DNA from: Takakia lepidozioides
Taxonomy: Eukaryota > Streptophyta > Takakiopsida > Takakiales > Takakiaceae
Direction: 5' to 3'
Length of the DNA stretch: 64,000 bases
NCBI GenBank assembly: GCA_030704615.1
Contig: CM060734.1
Location: 17,236,001-17,300,000, forward strand
Shown: piece by piece, positions 1 through 11,920 of the stretch
How the letters are laid out: every line of letters begins with the position of its first letter
How positions within the stretch are numbered: position 1 is the stretch's first letter
The notes under the pieces: model-generated
What the model was told of the DNA's origin: nothing
The model's input: only the letters and a program-made list of their open reading frames with translations
Databases searched by the model: none
Made by a program: the position numbers and the translations under genes

Positions 1-2570
1 CGAATATTCTTGTCAGCTCGCCATGAATCCTCTTCTCCCCAGGTGCCTCGTCAAGTCTTCGTCTCACTGGACGGGTATGAACATCTCCTTCCAAATGTTG
101 GCCTCTTCGCAGCAATGGCGTGTCCCGAAGGCCCTCCCGCAAGGCCGCCGCCCACTTCTGAGGATTCTTCGATCTGGAGGCAGTCCGCATCAGCATTTCC
201 TGCCTGTCCGGCCCCAAGCCCCACTGTTTCCCTTTCAAGAACTCGTTGTACCTGCATTGCTGCATAATTGACCTCACAATGTCCTCCGTTGTGGCAGTGA
301 GGATGTCCACCAGATGCGCCGCAGAGGAGGCACGCCAGGAAGAGTGCACTGATTCGGCCATGTTTGTCGTGGGCATGTCGGTGTCGGAGTCGAGACACAT
401 TTCCTGCACAAGCACATGTTCAGGTTACAAGCAAGTTACAAATATGGCCAAGAATAATATCCAACGGGACGCGAATTCGTGCAACTCACCTCCCGCATAT
501 AGTCGCCGAACTGGAGGAAACGATAATGCCACCATGCTAGCCAACTGACCATTGCTCCTTCGTCTGATTTCCTTACAGCACCTGACGATGTCCACCAAGC
601 CCGTATGCATGCAAACTGTGTCTCTGCATCATCCAAGGTGGGAGCGCGCTTCCACGCAAGGCACATGGAACGGTGCTCCTCTCTGAAATCTGGCGCCACG
701 AGCCTGGTTGTGTACTGCGAAAGGCTCTGCAGAAAATGGAACCCACAAGATCTCTCCTTGCCTTCCATGGGAACATTGGGGTCTTGCCCGTACACCCTTC
801 GGATGGCAGCCCAATTTGCTTGTGCGTTGTCCGCCATGAAACCACGGAAATTGGGAGGGGGCAATCCCGCCTTGGCCATCTGTTCGTTTATTCCCTGCCA
901 AAGAAGCATCTCCGATTGTGTGTCCTCTCCTTTCATCTCACAAATAGCAATTGTCATTAGCATCCTGCAGTGGGTGTCGTAGACATGTGCACCCATTGTC
1001 ACCCACTGGTGATTTGTAATTCGCTTGATATGGTCGAACATGACCCAACTGTTTGACAAGTTCCCACTCGTCATCCTGTCGACCAGTTCGACGCCACTGC
1101 CAGGTCCACACGTGGAATTTTGAATACGAAACAACGATCTGCCTCAGTCCCTTGTCCTGGAAACCTACTTCCATGAATGTAGTCATATCCACATCGTCGC
1201 TTCACCTCCAGAATGGAGTGCATATCCGAGCCACGCCCAATTTTCTGTTTGCATGAGACAATGTGGTTTCGGACATTCGGTGAACATACGTGGGACACCG
1301 ACTCCAGCAATGCCTCCATTTCCTTCTCGTCGAGAGGAACTCTATCGGAGCCGTCTTCCGACATAATTCTGGCCAATGCCATCTTATGGGCGGCTTGGAG
1401 CTGTATCTGTTTGGGTTTGGCACCCGGTCTCAACTTAACCTCCTCCTGAACGAGCTGCTCTGCTTCGTGGGCAGCCTCCCGCGAGTTCCCCCTCGCCAAT
1501 TTGTGACAATGGGAACCAACGTGTATGCAAGCTCGGGTGAGGTCGGGGAAACGGTGCAACACATAGAACTGCTTGGCATTACAAACAGACATGCAGTGTG
1601 GTGGTTCTTTGCAATGCGCACACTTAAATGTGGAGTTCGGAACCTTCTCCTGAGCTCGAAATGGTTGGTGAGCTGTGCCTGTCCAATCGGTCTCGTTCCT
1701 GTGACCTCTGGATTTAAAGTGGAAGCAAGTTGGGGAGAAACACCGCAACGCGCCCGCACAAACAACGTAGCGCACCCGCACACCATCAAGCATCTTCATG
1801 CTGGTGGTTTTGGTAACGCACCAAGGATGACCGTCATGTTTTCTATCCATATCTGTCAACAATCCGGACGCCCTCGAGTAGTCCGCCCGAGGAGGGAACT
1901 CAAAGAAGATATTACCGTCGACGTCGGCGGGAAGGCATGTAACCGATTTAATTGCGAACTTGCTGTAGTCCAGCCCGCCCAGCTCCGACCGGTGTCCCTC
2001 CAGGTGAAGCAGAATTTCTAGAATAGATCGAACTGCGGTGCTCGTGCTGGGAATATGACTCCCTCCTCCACTGACGTCCATTGAGGACTTGCCTGATCTC
2101 CAGGACGACCTCGGAACTTCCATGACCTCGTCTGAGTCGGACAGGTTGTGAACAACCCGGTTCTCGGTCGTCTTCATGGATGGGTTCGGCTCTGGATTTA
2201 CTTCGTTGCGGACTTCTCTCTTTGAGGTACCCACTCTCTGATTCGCGGATTGTTTCGTGGAAGGCGCCAGGATAGACGGTGCATTTGGCGGGCAAATGAA
2301 GTCCCCAACAGCCCTGTATATGACGCTGTCCGATGGTGGAACTCGCCATTCCCTGCCATCGCCGAAATCATCGTGGAGCACAACAATACTCTCGACAACA
2401 AGGCCGTTTGAGTCCTTCCTTTCCTCCTCCAAAAAAACCGACCCCGGTTTCAGGTGGTATCGAACGCACAGATATTTCTCCATCACCCGGCAGGTGTCCC
2501 CTCTGCACGGAAATGAAGCTCTATGCTCGTGAGGAGGGCAGTACACTGTAGCGCTCGGGTTTTCCGCCAT
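1..2570 (-). CDS. MULE-like transposase-type protein, copy 1 (3' end beyond window, one frameshift)
   Basis: Start chosen at ATG 2570 because the paralogue at 52706 begins at the matching place. Seen: an N-terminal domain with the pattern WRVPPSDSVIYR; an acidic Ser-rich linker; a conserved block ending NIFFEFPP; a Cys/His region near 1520-1700 (CAHC, CMSVC, then CIHVGSHCH); then a block with FDHIKR, FMADNAQANW and CGFHF, spaced like the D...D...CxxH of MULE transposases. An 86-bp GT-AG intron (404-489) joins MRE to EMCLDSD, and the last visible exon (403-1) runs off the window. A one-base shift near 1120-1135 separates the two main reading frames; the paralogue reads straight through, so this is a mutation or a sequencing error. 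It is divergent from the ParB-methyltransferase gene at 5247. The family assignment is an inference. Confidence 0.6.
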
Positions 2571-2850
2571 GGGAGATGTGCACACAAGACTGCCAGGATG
2601 GCGTGCGGGGAAGCTCCCTGGTAGAAGGGGGTGCAGCGATGGGAATGAATGCGATGCCGATTTGTCCGAGCGACGAAGCCTGATCCAAATCCAGGGAGCC
2701 AACTATCTCAAAAATCCACAGTCAGAGTGTTAATGAACCTTGTCTCCGGAATGCGGCCCCTCGTCTTTGCGCAATAACTGCCAACGGTATGCAGTCAGAA
2801 AGTGGGGGGCCGTCCGGATGATGACGGCTGAAGGGGAGAAGCCGGCACCG
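2571..2850. other. start of divergent intergenic region
   Basis: Sequence just upstream of the transposase start. It carries no repeat unit and no convincing ORF. It should hold the transposase promoter and 5' UTR, but I see no clear TATA box. Confidence 0.4.
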
Positions 2851-3560
2851 TGCCGTCACATTACTACCCCCGAATGGAAATTCGGCACCCAATATCCAAC
2901 AGAGGAAGCCCGGATGAAGTCGCCTCGGGCGCAGAGGCCGGAGTGTGTGCGACAGAGAACATCCCCTGGATGGAGATTCGGCGCCGAATTTCCATCCGGG
3001 CCCCCCAAAGGGAGTCGTGTCGGGGGGTCAGGCCGAAAACTGGACGGCATAAAAACATCCCCAGATGGAAAAACGGCGCCGAATTTCCATCCGGGGCGGT
3101 TCGGATGCAGTCGGGGAGGGGGGAGTGGCCTGCACTTGGCCGTCACATTTCAACCCCCGGACGGAAATTCGGCACCGAATATCGAACAGGGGACGCCCGG
3201 ATGAAGTCGCCTCGGGCGCAGAAACCGGCGAGTGTGCGACAGAGAACATCCCCTGGACGGAGATTCGGCGCCGAATTTCCATCCGGGCCCCCCCAAAGGA
3301 AGTCTTGTCGGGGGGTCAGACCGAAAACTGGCCGACATAAAAACCTCCACAGATGGGAAAACGGCGCCGAATTTCAATTCGGGGCCGTTCCAATGCAGTC
3401 GGGGAGAAGGGAGAGGTCGGCACCTGGCCGTCATATTTCAACCCCCGGGACGGAAATTCGGCACCGAATATCCAACAGAGCGGCAGAGAGGCGGCACCTC
3501 TCCGACAGAGACCATCCCCCGGATGGAAATTCGGCGCCGAATTTCCATCCAGCAGGTAAG
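2851..3560. repeat. about 287-bp tandem repeat with GGCGCC-centred palindromes
   Basis: A block beginning CCGTCACATT recurs at about 2853, 3140 and 3428 (period 287-288 bp, about 2.4 copies). Each unit contains several palindromes of the type GAAATTCGGCGCCGAATTTC or one-base variants. Long ORFs here on both strands are only translations of the palindromes (MEIRRRISI-type repeats). It lies between two divergent genes of one element. Confidence 0.85.
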
Positions 3561-4143
3561 TGGAATCCCGGATGGATGGAGATTCGGCGCCGAATTTCCA
3601 TCCTGCAGGTAATTCAAATATCGGATGAATGGAAATTCGGCGCCGAATTTCCATCCAGCAGGTAAGTCCGATCGGTGCCGTATGGATATTCGGCGCCGAA
3701 TTTCCATTCGCCATGTATTTCTGCGTGAGGAATTACCTTCGTGCAGGTAATTCCCATATAAGAATTACCTTCGTGCAGGTAATTCCCAGATGAGAATTAC
3801 CTTCGTGCAGGTAATTCCAATCGATGTTAATTCCTCGTCCATAATTACCTACACGAGGGTAATTCTCATCTGGGAATTACCTGCACGAAGGTAATTCTTA
3901 TATGGGAATTACCTGCACGAAGGTAATTCCTCGCGCAGAAATACATGGCGAATGGAAATTCGGCGCCGAATATCCATACGGCACCGATCCGACTTACCTG
4001 CTGGATGGAAATTCGGCGCCGAATTTCCATTCATCCGGTATTCGAATTACCTGCAGGATGGAAATTCGGCGCCGAATCTCCATCCATCCGAGATTCCACT
4101 TACCTGCTGGATGGAAATTCGGCGCCGAATTTCCATTCATCCG
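3519..4143. repeat. large inverted repeat (about 300-bp arms)
   Basis: The arm at about 3519-3836 returns as its near reverse complement at about 3840-4143. Both arms contain, in mirrored order, the GGCGCC palindromes, the ATTTCTGCG...GAATTACC stretch and three copies of GAATTACCTTCGTGCAGG. The centre near 3838 is a short AT-rich loop. It is a palindrome made of smaller palindromes. Confidence 0.85.
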
Positions 4144-4144
4144 G

Positions 4145-4930
4145 GATTCGAATTACCTGCAGGATAAATTCGGCGCCGAATTACCTGCTTGAGGGAAATT
4201 TGGCGCACCGCCCTACCTGCGCGGATGGAAATTCGGCGCCGGATTTCCATCCGCGCGCTTCCGAATTACCTGCGTGAGGAAATTTCCAGCGCCGCCCTAC
4301 CTCCGCGGATGGAAATTCGGCGCTGGATTTCCATCCGCGCGCTTCCGAATTACCTGCGTGAGGGAAATTTCCAGCGCCGCCCTACCTCCGCGGATGGAAA
4401 TTCGGCGCCGGATTTCCATCCGCGCGCTTCCGAATTACCTGCGTGAGGGAAATTTCCAGCGCCGCCTTACCTCCGCGGATGGAAATTCGGCGCCGGATTT
4501 CCATCCGCGGGCTTCCGAATTACCTGCGTGAGGGAAATTTGGCGCACCGCCCTACCTGCGCGGATGGAAATTCGGCGCCGGATTTCCATCCGCGCGCTTC
4601 CGAATTACCTGCGTGAGGGAAATTTCCAGCGCCGCCCTACCTCCGCGGATGGAAATTCGGCGCCGGATTTCCATCCGCGCGCTTCCGAATTACCTGCGTG
4701 AGGGAAATTTCCAGCGCCGCCCTACCTCCGCGGATGGAAATTCGGCGCCGGATTTCCATCCGCGGCTTCCGAATTACCTGCGTGAGGGAAATTTCCACCG
4801 CCGCCCTTCCTCCGCGGATGGAAATTCGGCGCCGGATATCCATCCTGCTGCGCTCCGAATTACCTGCAGGATGGAAATCCGTCGCCGGAATTCCATCGTG
4901 CAGCGCTCCGAATTACCTCTACGTTGGAAA
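4145..4930. repeat. 84-85-bp tandem repeat, about 8 units
   Basis: Units start GCGGATGGAAATTCGG at about 4221, 4305, 4390, 4475 and so on to about 4815. Each has a GGCGCC-centred palindrome followed by GAATTACCTGCGTGAGG. Later units (4850-4930) are degenerate. Confidence 0.85.
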
Positions 4931-5246
4931 TTCCGGGACTGTTTACGTCGATTTTCATCCGACATGGAGGGCTTCATCCGACATTTAATTGCGCAGTTGG
5001 GCAATAAATGTCGACGGCCGTCGGTTATTATTCGGGCTGGCGACGCATGGCTTCCTGGACACGTACCCTAAATCTCATGCTAAACTTGGCTTAACATGGT
5101 ATTCCAGGCATGTACCCCAAAAAAGGAGATCTTTTTGGCTGGGACTTATGCCGCCTGAAGGGCGTGGCTCTCCTGAGAGAGACCTCACATCCAGACCGCG
5201 GCGGAAGTTGAAAGCTCTGTACTACGGACGACGGCCAATCTCTCGC

Positions 5247-8200
5247 ATGGCCAAACTGAAGCTCCAGCAGGAGATTCCAGTGTCTTGCTCACAACCTGCG
5301 CCAACTGAAGCCGAGTACTCTCAGGCAAGCCACTTCTGCTTTCGGTTTGTTCGATTTATTTTTTGCTTTCGCTTTGTTACCTCGCTTTGTTTTTGCATCT
5401 TCATCCTGGCTTTGCTGTATGAGTGAACTTTAGATAGTTGAGTGAACCTTAGATTGTTTGCAATGCGTGTGCAAATCCGGCAGCTCTGGAGAAGGCTGCT
5501 TGTGCATGTCATTCTTAGGCAATGGTTGCATTTGTTTTCATTGTTGTTGCATGGCTCTCCATACTTCCTAAACTTGTTATGTTTTCATTTTTGCTACATG
5601 ATTGTTGCTATGGTGGTTGCGCTGCTCGTTGCGATGCTGCTTTTTGCACCGATGTTGGTTTTCACGATTTTTGTCAATGACAGAGTGACGACGAGCCCGG
5701 CACGCTGGTGGTATCATCGACAGCTCCAACTCATCGCATGTTTGAATCGCCCAACTTGGGGCGAGAGGGCAAACTTAAACCTTTTGTTGGTGGACGGGAG
5801 GACTTGCAACGAGATTACGACAGAGTAGGCATTGGGGAGGTTGGTGCAGGCGGCATGGCAGGTGAAGGGCGTGAGGACATGAGGACAGCAGATCCGGCAA
5901 TGGAGGTTGTTCATGCACATGCAGTAGGGCCCGCCCACGCAAAGAAAAAGAAGAAAGCTAAGCACATGCAATCCCCGGCGAGAGAGCAGTCACGGGCTGC
6001 GGAGGGGGGAGTGAGCAGTGCGCGCGAGGGTGTCAGTTCGCCTCAATCAAAGGTGGTCGTCCTGGAGGGCTCCCCTGCTGCTAGCCCTAGTAAGAAACAG
6101 AAAGCCCGTGAGAGGGCAAAAGAGAGGGCAAAAGAACAGACGAGACAGAATGCTAGCCAGGAGGAAAGACAAAAGGCAGCTGAAGAGGCCAGGGGTGCCC
6201 AAATGACAGATGCCAATGTAAGCGAGGGACCCACAGAGACGGTGGATCCCTACAAGACACCACAGAGAGGCAGTAGCACACCGGTTAGACCATCGCGGGC
6301 AAGAGCAGCCCCCGCAATTACCCATACGGTGGAGAGTGGAGGAGAGGAAAGAACACCTGAAAGAGCACGGATTGTGCAAGTTCGAGGTGAAGCCAGGGAG
6401 AGGGCAGTAGAGACGACGAGAGTGCTGGAGGTGGTTTCGCAGGTGGCTGACCCTGTTGAGGAGGACGACATGGAGGTTTCTGACCAGGATGACATCCTCC
6501 CGGACATCCCCAGGCCCCAAACCCGGAGCATACAGGCTGGATTTGGCGGTCCTGGTGGGCTGCCGGAAAACCCCTCTGCAGCAGACGTCATGTCTGAGGC
6601 GGATATGAAGTTGGCCGCTGCCAAGATGTTGGAGGCAACCCACAGCAACATTGGCAGGGTGCTGGGGGGCATGGTGTACCCGGCCAAGCTTCGAATTCCC
6701 CTTTGCCGCTTGGTGTCATTGCAGGTGGTGAGACCTGCCCTCCCAGGCGATATCGACAAGCTGAAATTCTCTTTCCGGGATGGATATCGAATGGGGTCTG
6801 CCGCCTTTTACGTTTCCATTGAGAACGACCACGGAGCTTCCCGTGCCCACACTTCCGATGAGGTGGACAAATGGGGTCCCCATTGGCAAACGCGAAATGA
6901 GGAGTTCGAGAGATCGATTGCTAGTGATCCTCTTTTCCAGCACATGTCCGGTAAGATGTTCTACGTGTGGGACGGCAATCATCGCCTCCTGGCATGGATG
7001 GAGCACATTGCCCAAGCCCACCCCAACGATCTCGATTGGCATTTCGCCGTCGATTGTGTTGTGCTGAAGGTTGCGGGGCCCAAAGATCGCAGTCTTCTCA
7101 AAGCTGCAATGGCCGACATCAACTCGTAAGCTACAACCCCTCTCGCTTTTGGACTTTGAATTTGGAAGTCATTTCATTGCGAATCCTCATATATGATGAA
7201 AATTCCCATTTCAGTATTGTTTGATGGAAATGTGGCACTGCAGGGTGACTGAGAATGCCTTCATTGCCACCAACTTGTCCCATATGCTCTTCCGAGTGAA
7301 GGATGTCGGGAAGCAGGGGGTGCAAGAGTTTGCCAATTCCCTCAGTGCCGACCTCCTGCGCAAGTCGGAGGCAAAGGCAGACAGAACCTGGTATAGGCTG
7401 AGCGTCGACGCCATGGTGGACTACATATTTCGGGTAAAGCTCCTGACAGTTTTGTTGAGCTAATCTGTCTCTCCTCCCCCAATAGAAGAAATTGTGTTGA
7501 GCAGGATCTCTAATCTTATGTGCGCATTCTTGACAGACGAAAATACAGCAGGATTTGGCACATGCGCGGAGGTTCTACATGGAGTCAGAGGAGAAGAATC
7601 CAACCCTCCCGGAACTCGAATCGTATGTCAAAGCTGCGGAGGTGAGGGCCCGCATAAAGTACAAGTCGCGGATGGTAAAGTACGTGGCCATAGCTGATCC
7701 CGCCCTTGGTGCCGACTTTCTGGTGGAGGTGGGGAAGCACTACTCTCGCGCTCTGAAGCCCACGATGACATTGGAGAAGCTCCATCGTCTAGCCACATCC
7801 TGTGTGGATGCAACAGAAAAGGTGATACATTCTTAACAAAATTGTGGTGGCAACAACTCCTTTTTGTGGTGTTTGGCGCTTACGAATATGCTGGGTGGTT
7901 GGACAGACCCGGTGGCTCCAAATCTGGAATGGTTCCCAAAGTACCAGGGACATGTGGAGCTTCCCCAAACCGGACAAACTCTCTGACCCCACATTCGACA
8001 TGTGGATGAACCGCATGACATGGTGGTTTCAGGTACTTCCCCACGCTTCGTTTGGGGCTTCTACTCTAGTAGGGGGTGGATTCATTGTATTTTTTGAGGA
8101 AAGCGATCTGATGGACAATCTCCACAGGTGACGACGAATGCGCAAGAGCAGCTGGACACACAAGCACATCAGTTCAAGATGGAGATATCTCCTGCAGCAG

Positions 8201-11200
8201 AGAGCCTACGTGACTATGTGACGAGGTACTTTTGCTCTACAAAACCAACCTATTCTTTCGGGAGATAGCAGATGCTCGCCGGAGCCACGAGTTCACCGAC
8301 CAGCCGAACGCGGACAAAGCAGCAATGCGCCTTCTGTACAGGTACATACGCGCTGCCTTTCTTTCAAGTCCTGGCATTTCAGGATGTTAGAGGCCTCAAG
8401 TGGTGTTAGGGAAAATGGCGCCGAATTTCCAGTCAGGGCTCCGAAAATGGCTAAGTCCCTAGACTGGCTGGCCCGGAACTGGAAATTCGGCGCCATTTTC
8501 CAGTTCCAGGCCCTATTGCCGTTCAGGGACTTAGCCACTGGCTGGCCCTGAAGTGGAAATTCGGCGCCATATTCCAGTTTTAGGCCCTATTGCCGTTCAG
8601 GGACTTAGCCATTTTCGGCCTAAGTCCCTAGTGTGGCTGGCCCGCAACTGGAAATTCGGCGCAGTTTTCCAGTTCTAGGCCCTATTGCCGTCCAGGGACT
8701 TAGCCATTTTCGGGCTAAGTCCCTAGACTGGCTGGCCCTGAACTGGAAATTCGGCGCCCTTTTCCAGTTCCAGGCCGTATTGCCGTTCAGGGACTTAGCC
8801 ATTTTCGGGCTAAGTCCCTAGACTGGCTGGCCCTGAAGTGGAAATTCGGCGCCATATTCCAGTTCCAGGCCCTATTGCCGTCCAGGGACTTAGCCATTTT
8901 CGGTCTAAGTCCCTACGGTGGCTGGCCAGGAACTGGAAATTCGGCGCCGTTTTCCAGTTCTAGGCCCTATTGCCGTCCAGGGACTTAGCCATTTTCGGGC
9001 TAAGTCCCTAGTGTGGCTGGCCCGGAACTGGAAATTCGGCGCCGTTTTCCAGTTCTAGGCCCTATTGCCGTCCAGGGACTTAGCCATTTTCGGGCTAAGT
9101 CCCTAGGGTGGCTGGCCCGGAACTGGAAATTCGGCGCCGTTTTCCAGTTCTAGGCCCTATTGCCGTCCAGGGACTTAGCCATTTTCGGGCTAAGTCCCTA
9201 GACTGGCTGGCTCTGAACTGGAAATTCGGCGCCATTTTCCAGTTCCAGGCCGTATTGCCGTTCAGGGACTTAGCCATTTTCGGGCTAAGTCCCTAGACTG
9301 GGTGGCCCTGAAGTGGAAATTCGGCGCCATATTCCAGTTGTAGGCCCTATTGCCGTTCAGGGACTTAGCCATTTTCGGACCTCATTGTGTTTTTCATGAA
9401 TGCAGGTACTGTAAGTTCTCCCTTTTGGAGAAAGGTCATCTGTCTTTCGAGCCACCATTCTTCCTGGCATGGAGGAACCCTGGGGCTGACTCCATGTACA
9501 CTGACGATATTGTGAAGGAGTGGCATCTGGAACATTTGCGTGATTGCCCTTGGTATGTGGACCTTCCGCCCGGCTCGCTCGACCCATCCGAGTTTCAATT
9601 GAAGCTGGATGCTGAATTCCGACGAAACCGGGCTCCGCTGCCTCCGTTGGGTGCAAAAGAGGCAAAAGCGCTTGCGAACTCCAGGAAAGCGGCAGAGCTT
9701 GCTCAGGCAGGAATTCAGGAGAAATTGCATGAGAAGAGTAAAGGTCAAAGGAAAAGGACAAGGAAACAGGTGACTGCAGTAACACCCAAAAAGAAGAAAA
9801 CCATCGGGGCATCGGAGGAGGCGCAGGAGGGGACCCAAGAGAGTGACTCCGACGCCGATTTTGTTCAAGGTCCTGCGACTGCTGTTGCTCCTACCCAGTC
9901 ACCGGTCGTCCGGGTTCCCAAGTCAGTTCGGAGTGGGACTGGCTCTGCCAAGAAGTTGGCATTTGAGGGCGAGCCTACACGGCGGTATTCGGCGGTGACG
10001 TTTACGCACAGGCCAAAGCTAGAACCTCCAACCATCATCCAATGCGTCAATGAGAGCTTCCTTGACGCTCTCGCTGCCAGGGCGAAGAAGGTGGCACACA
10101 ACAAGTCTCTGGCGGAGCAGAAGGGGAAAGCCAAGAAGAGGGCTGCCGGTACAGAGCCTAAAGACACCCCTGGTTTTGAAGCCATGATGGAATTCTTCAC
10201 GGCTGTGAGCACGAATTGCAAGAGCACTCGGGGGGGGGTTGAGGTGGAGAGAGCTTGCGACATGATTCTCCTCGACATTCCAGATGGGGAGCTGCTGGAG
10301 GGCCTGGATGGTGTGCCCACCTGGAACAGGTTTACTGAGGACTACTGGAAAGCCGGGTTTGGGCTGGCGGGGATGCTTCTGGATGACGGTGGATGTGTGG
10401 TTGTCCTTGCCACGAGAGGGAAGACCACAGAGAATGCGGTGGCAAGGTGGACACCGAAAAGTGTCACCCCGGTCCTCCTCAGAAAATGGTTCTGCATCAG
10501 TACGCAGGGGTTGCGAACAGAGGGCCAAAGTGTAAGTTATCAATCTATTGCATTCACTTCATATTGTGGTGTATGTTAAGTAGACCCTGGAATTGATCCC
10601 TTCTTTGTTGGATGTGCAGACATTGGTGTTTGAGGCATATTGCTTTGTGAAGAGAGGGTCTACGTTCAAATTCCGCAACGACGGTCGTCTTGTTGATGCC
10701 GCTGTGGACCCTGTAACCTACGATGTCCTCTACAACTATGTGCCCCACTCTAGTATGCCGAAGGACACAAAGACAGGCAAACCGTGGCGGTACAGCCGGA
10801 CCCGGAGCCCTGCTTTCATCCAAACCCTCATGGAGACGTGCTCGGATGTCCAAGGGCGGATTCTGGACCTCACATGCGGCACGGGTAAGCCTTCACGTGC
10901 TCAGTTTGTCCCCTGGCCCCATTGCAATTGCATGCCGCAAGCTATTAACCGCCCGCTTTGTTCCTCAGGTGCTTCAATGTGGGCAGGGACGTTGTCCGAC
11001 AGGCATGTGTTCGCCTTCGAGCCAGATACTGCCCTCCACAACTCGGAACTTGCAGCGGCTGAACGTCTGCCGAAAGAGGAAGAGGCATCCTCGGAGGATG
11101 AGGAAAAATCCGAGAAGGAGCAGGGGGAGGAAGTTGGGATCGAGGCCGAGGAGCCCCCGGTTTACGAGTGAGTGGTGGCATTGTAAGTTGCCTCCAGATT

Positions 11201-11756
11201 TTGTGAGGCACCTCCCTCCGCTCTCTTATTTCATTGAAAACCCTTTCTGGTTGTGCTGGTATTGACATTCTTCAAGTGGATTTGTTCTTACTGTAGGATG
11301 CCAAGTACTGCCGGAGGGACGTCTACACCGGAGTTCATGGGCAGGAGGAACGTGCCTTTTTTTGCCAGGGGGGATTTCATGCCTAGTCCAGAAAGGGAGT
11401 ACATCCTTCCTACTTATGCTGCCCGGCTTGCTTCGGTGTCCATTAGGAGGTGTTCCGAACGTAGTCGTGTACAGCAGATTTTAGACGAGGCAAGCCTCAA
11501 GAAAATGAAGATGAGGGAGGAGGCAGCAGCTATTAGAGCCCGTCGGGCTCGTAGATTTGTGTTGGATTCTGCTGAGGAAAGTGGGGGAGAAGACGCAGAA
11601 GATTCCCAGGAGGTGAGGTGGACAGTCCCCCAAGGAGAGGACGGGATTTTTGAGAGGCATAGTGGAACTGATGCATCACAGAGCTCGGAGGATGAGGGGG
11701 ATGAGGGGGATGAGGAAGAAGGTGGGGCAAGTTCCTCGGAGGGTGTAGGAGAGTAG
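5247..11756 (+). CDS. ParB-like domain / beta-class DNA methyltransferase-like fusion, copy 1
   Basis: Nine to ten exons with GT-AG introns: (5247-5324), 5684-7125, 7244-7433, 7537-7821, 7907-8032, 8128-8341, 9406-10531, 10620-10884, 10969-11167, 11297-11756. The first exon is tentative because its intron would use a GC donor; otherwise ATG 5738 is the first in-frame start. Domain order: a Lys/Glu-rich tail; a ParB/Srx-like domain (IPLCRLVSLQVVRP, then DGNHRLLAW near 6975); a helical region conserved among copies; a basic linker; a methyltransferase-like domain with motif IV position ILLDIPDG (about 10265), a pre-motif I stretch SPAFIQTLMETC, motif I LDLTCGTG across an intron, and HVFAFEPD; an acidic tail. 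A frameshift at about 8225-8235 breaks exon 6 relative to copy 3b. The protein probably acts on DNA; activity is doubtful because DPPY is replaced by DIPD. Confidence 0.7.
5325..5683 (+). other. possible first intron (GC-AG) of the ParB-methyltransferase gene
   Basis: A T-rich stretch between CAG|GCAAGC (5325) and GTCAATGACAG (ending 5683). Removing it joins an ATG ORF at 5247 in frame to SDDEPGTLVV. GC-AG introns with an AG|GCAAG donor are a known minor class. Without it the stretch would be 5' leader. Confidence 0.35.
8395..9372. repeat. about 93-bp intronic tandem repeat with GGCGCC palindromes
   Basis: About ten units containing CTAAGTCCCTAG, GGAAATTCGGCGCC, CCAGTTC and AGGGACTTAG. Two nested dyads occur per unit: CTAAGTCCCT with AGGGACTTAG, and an inner one centred on GGCGCC. 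The array fills intron 8342-9405 of the ParB-methyltransferase gene. Its inner core GAAATTCGGCGCC is the one seen in the 2.9-4.9 kb arrays. Confidence 0.9.
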
Positions 11757-11819
11757 TGCCCATTCTGGCTATGACAGTTAGAACACACTTGTATAGACGT
11801 GGCTTGCCACAAAATTTGC

Positions 11820-11825
11820 AATAAA
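11820..11825 (+). terminator. candidate polyadenylation signal AATAAA
   Basis: AATAAA lies 64 bp after the stop codon of the ParB-methyltransferase gene, with T-rich sequence about 100 bp further on. Confidence 0.5.
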
Positions 11826-11920
11826 ATGTTGCATTTCAAGTCCACTGGTGCCACATTCCAACTTCACATGACCCTATTTCCGTGCCTCCTAACCCTATTT
11901 CCGTGGACTCACAATGGTCT

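Noticed and set aside
2850-5071. Long ORFs on both strands with MEIRRRISI-type repeats
   Set aside because: They are translations of the GGAAATTCGGCGCC tandem palindromes in every frame; no independent protein evidence.
8293-9296. ORFs inside the 93-bp repeat region
   Set aside because: Same reason: repeat-derived frames inside an intron.
11414-11854. Antisense ORF rich in Ser/Pro
   Set aside because: It is the reverse frame of the acidic C-terminal exon of the ParB-methyltransferase gene.
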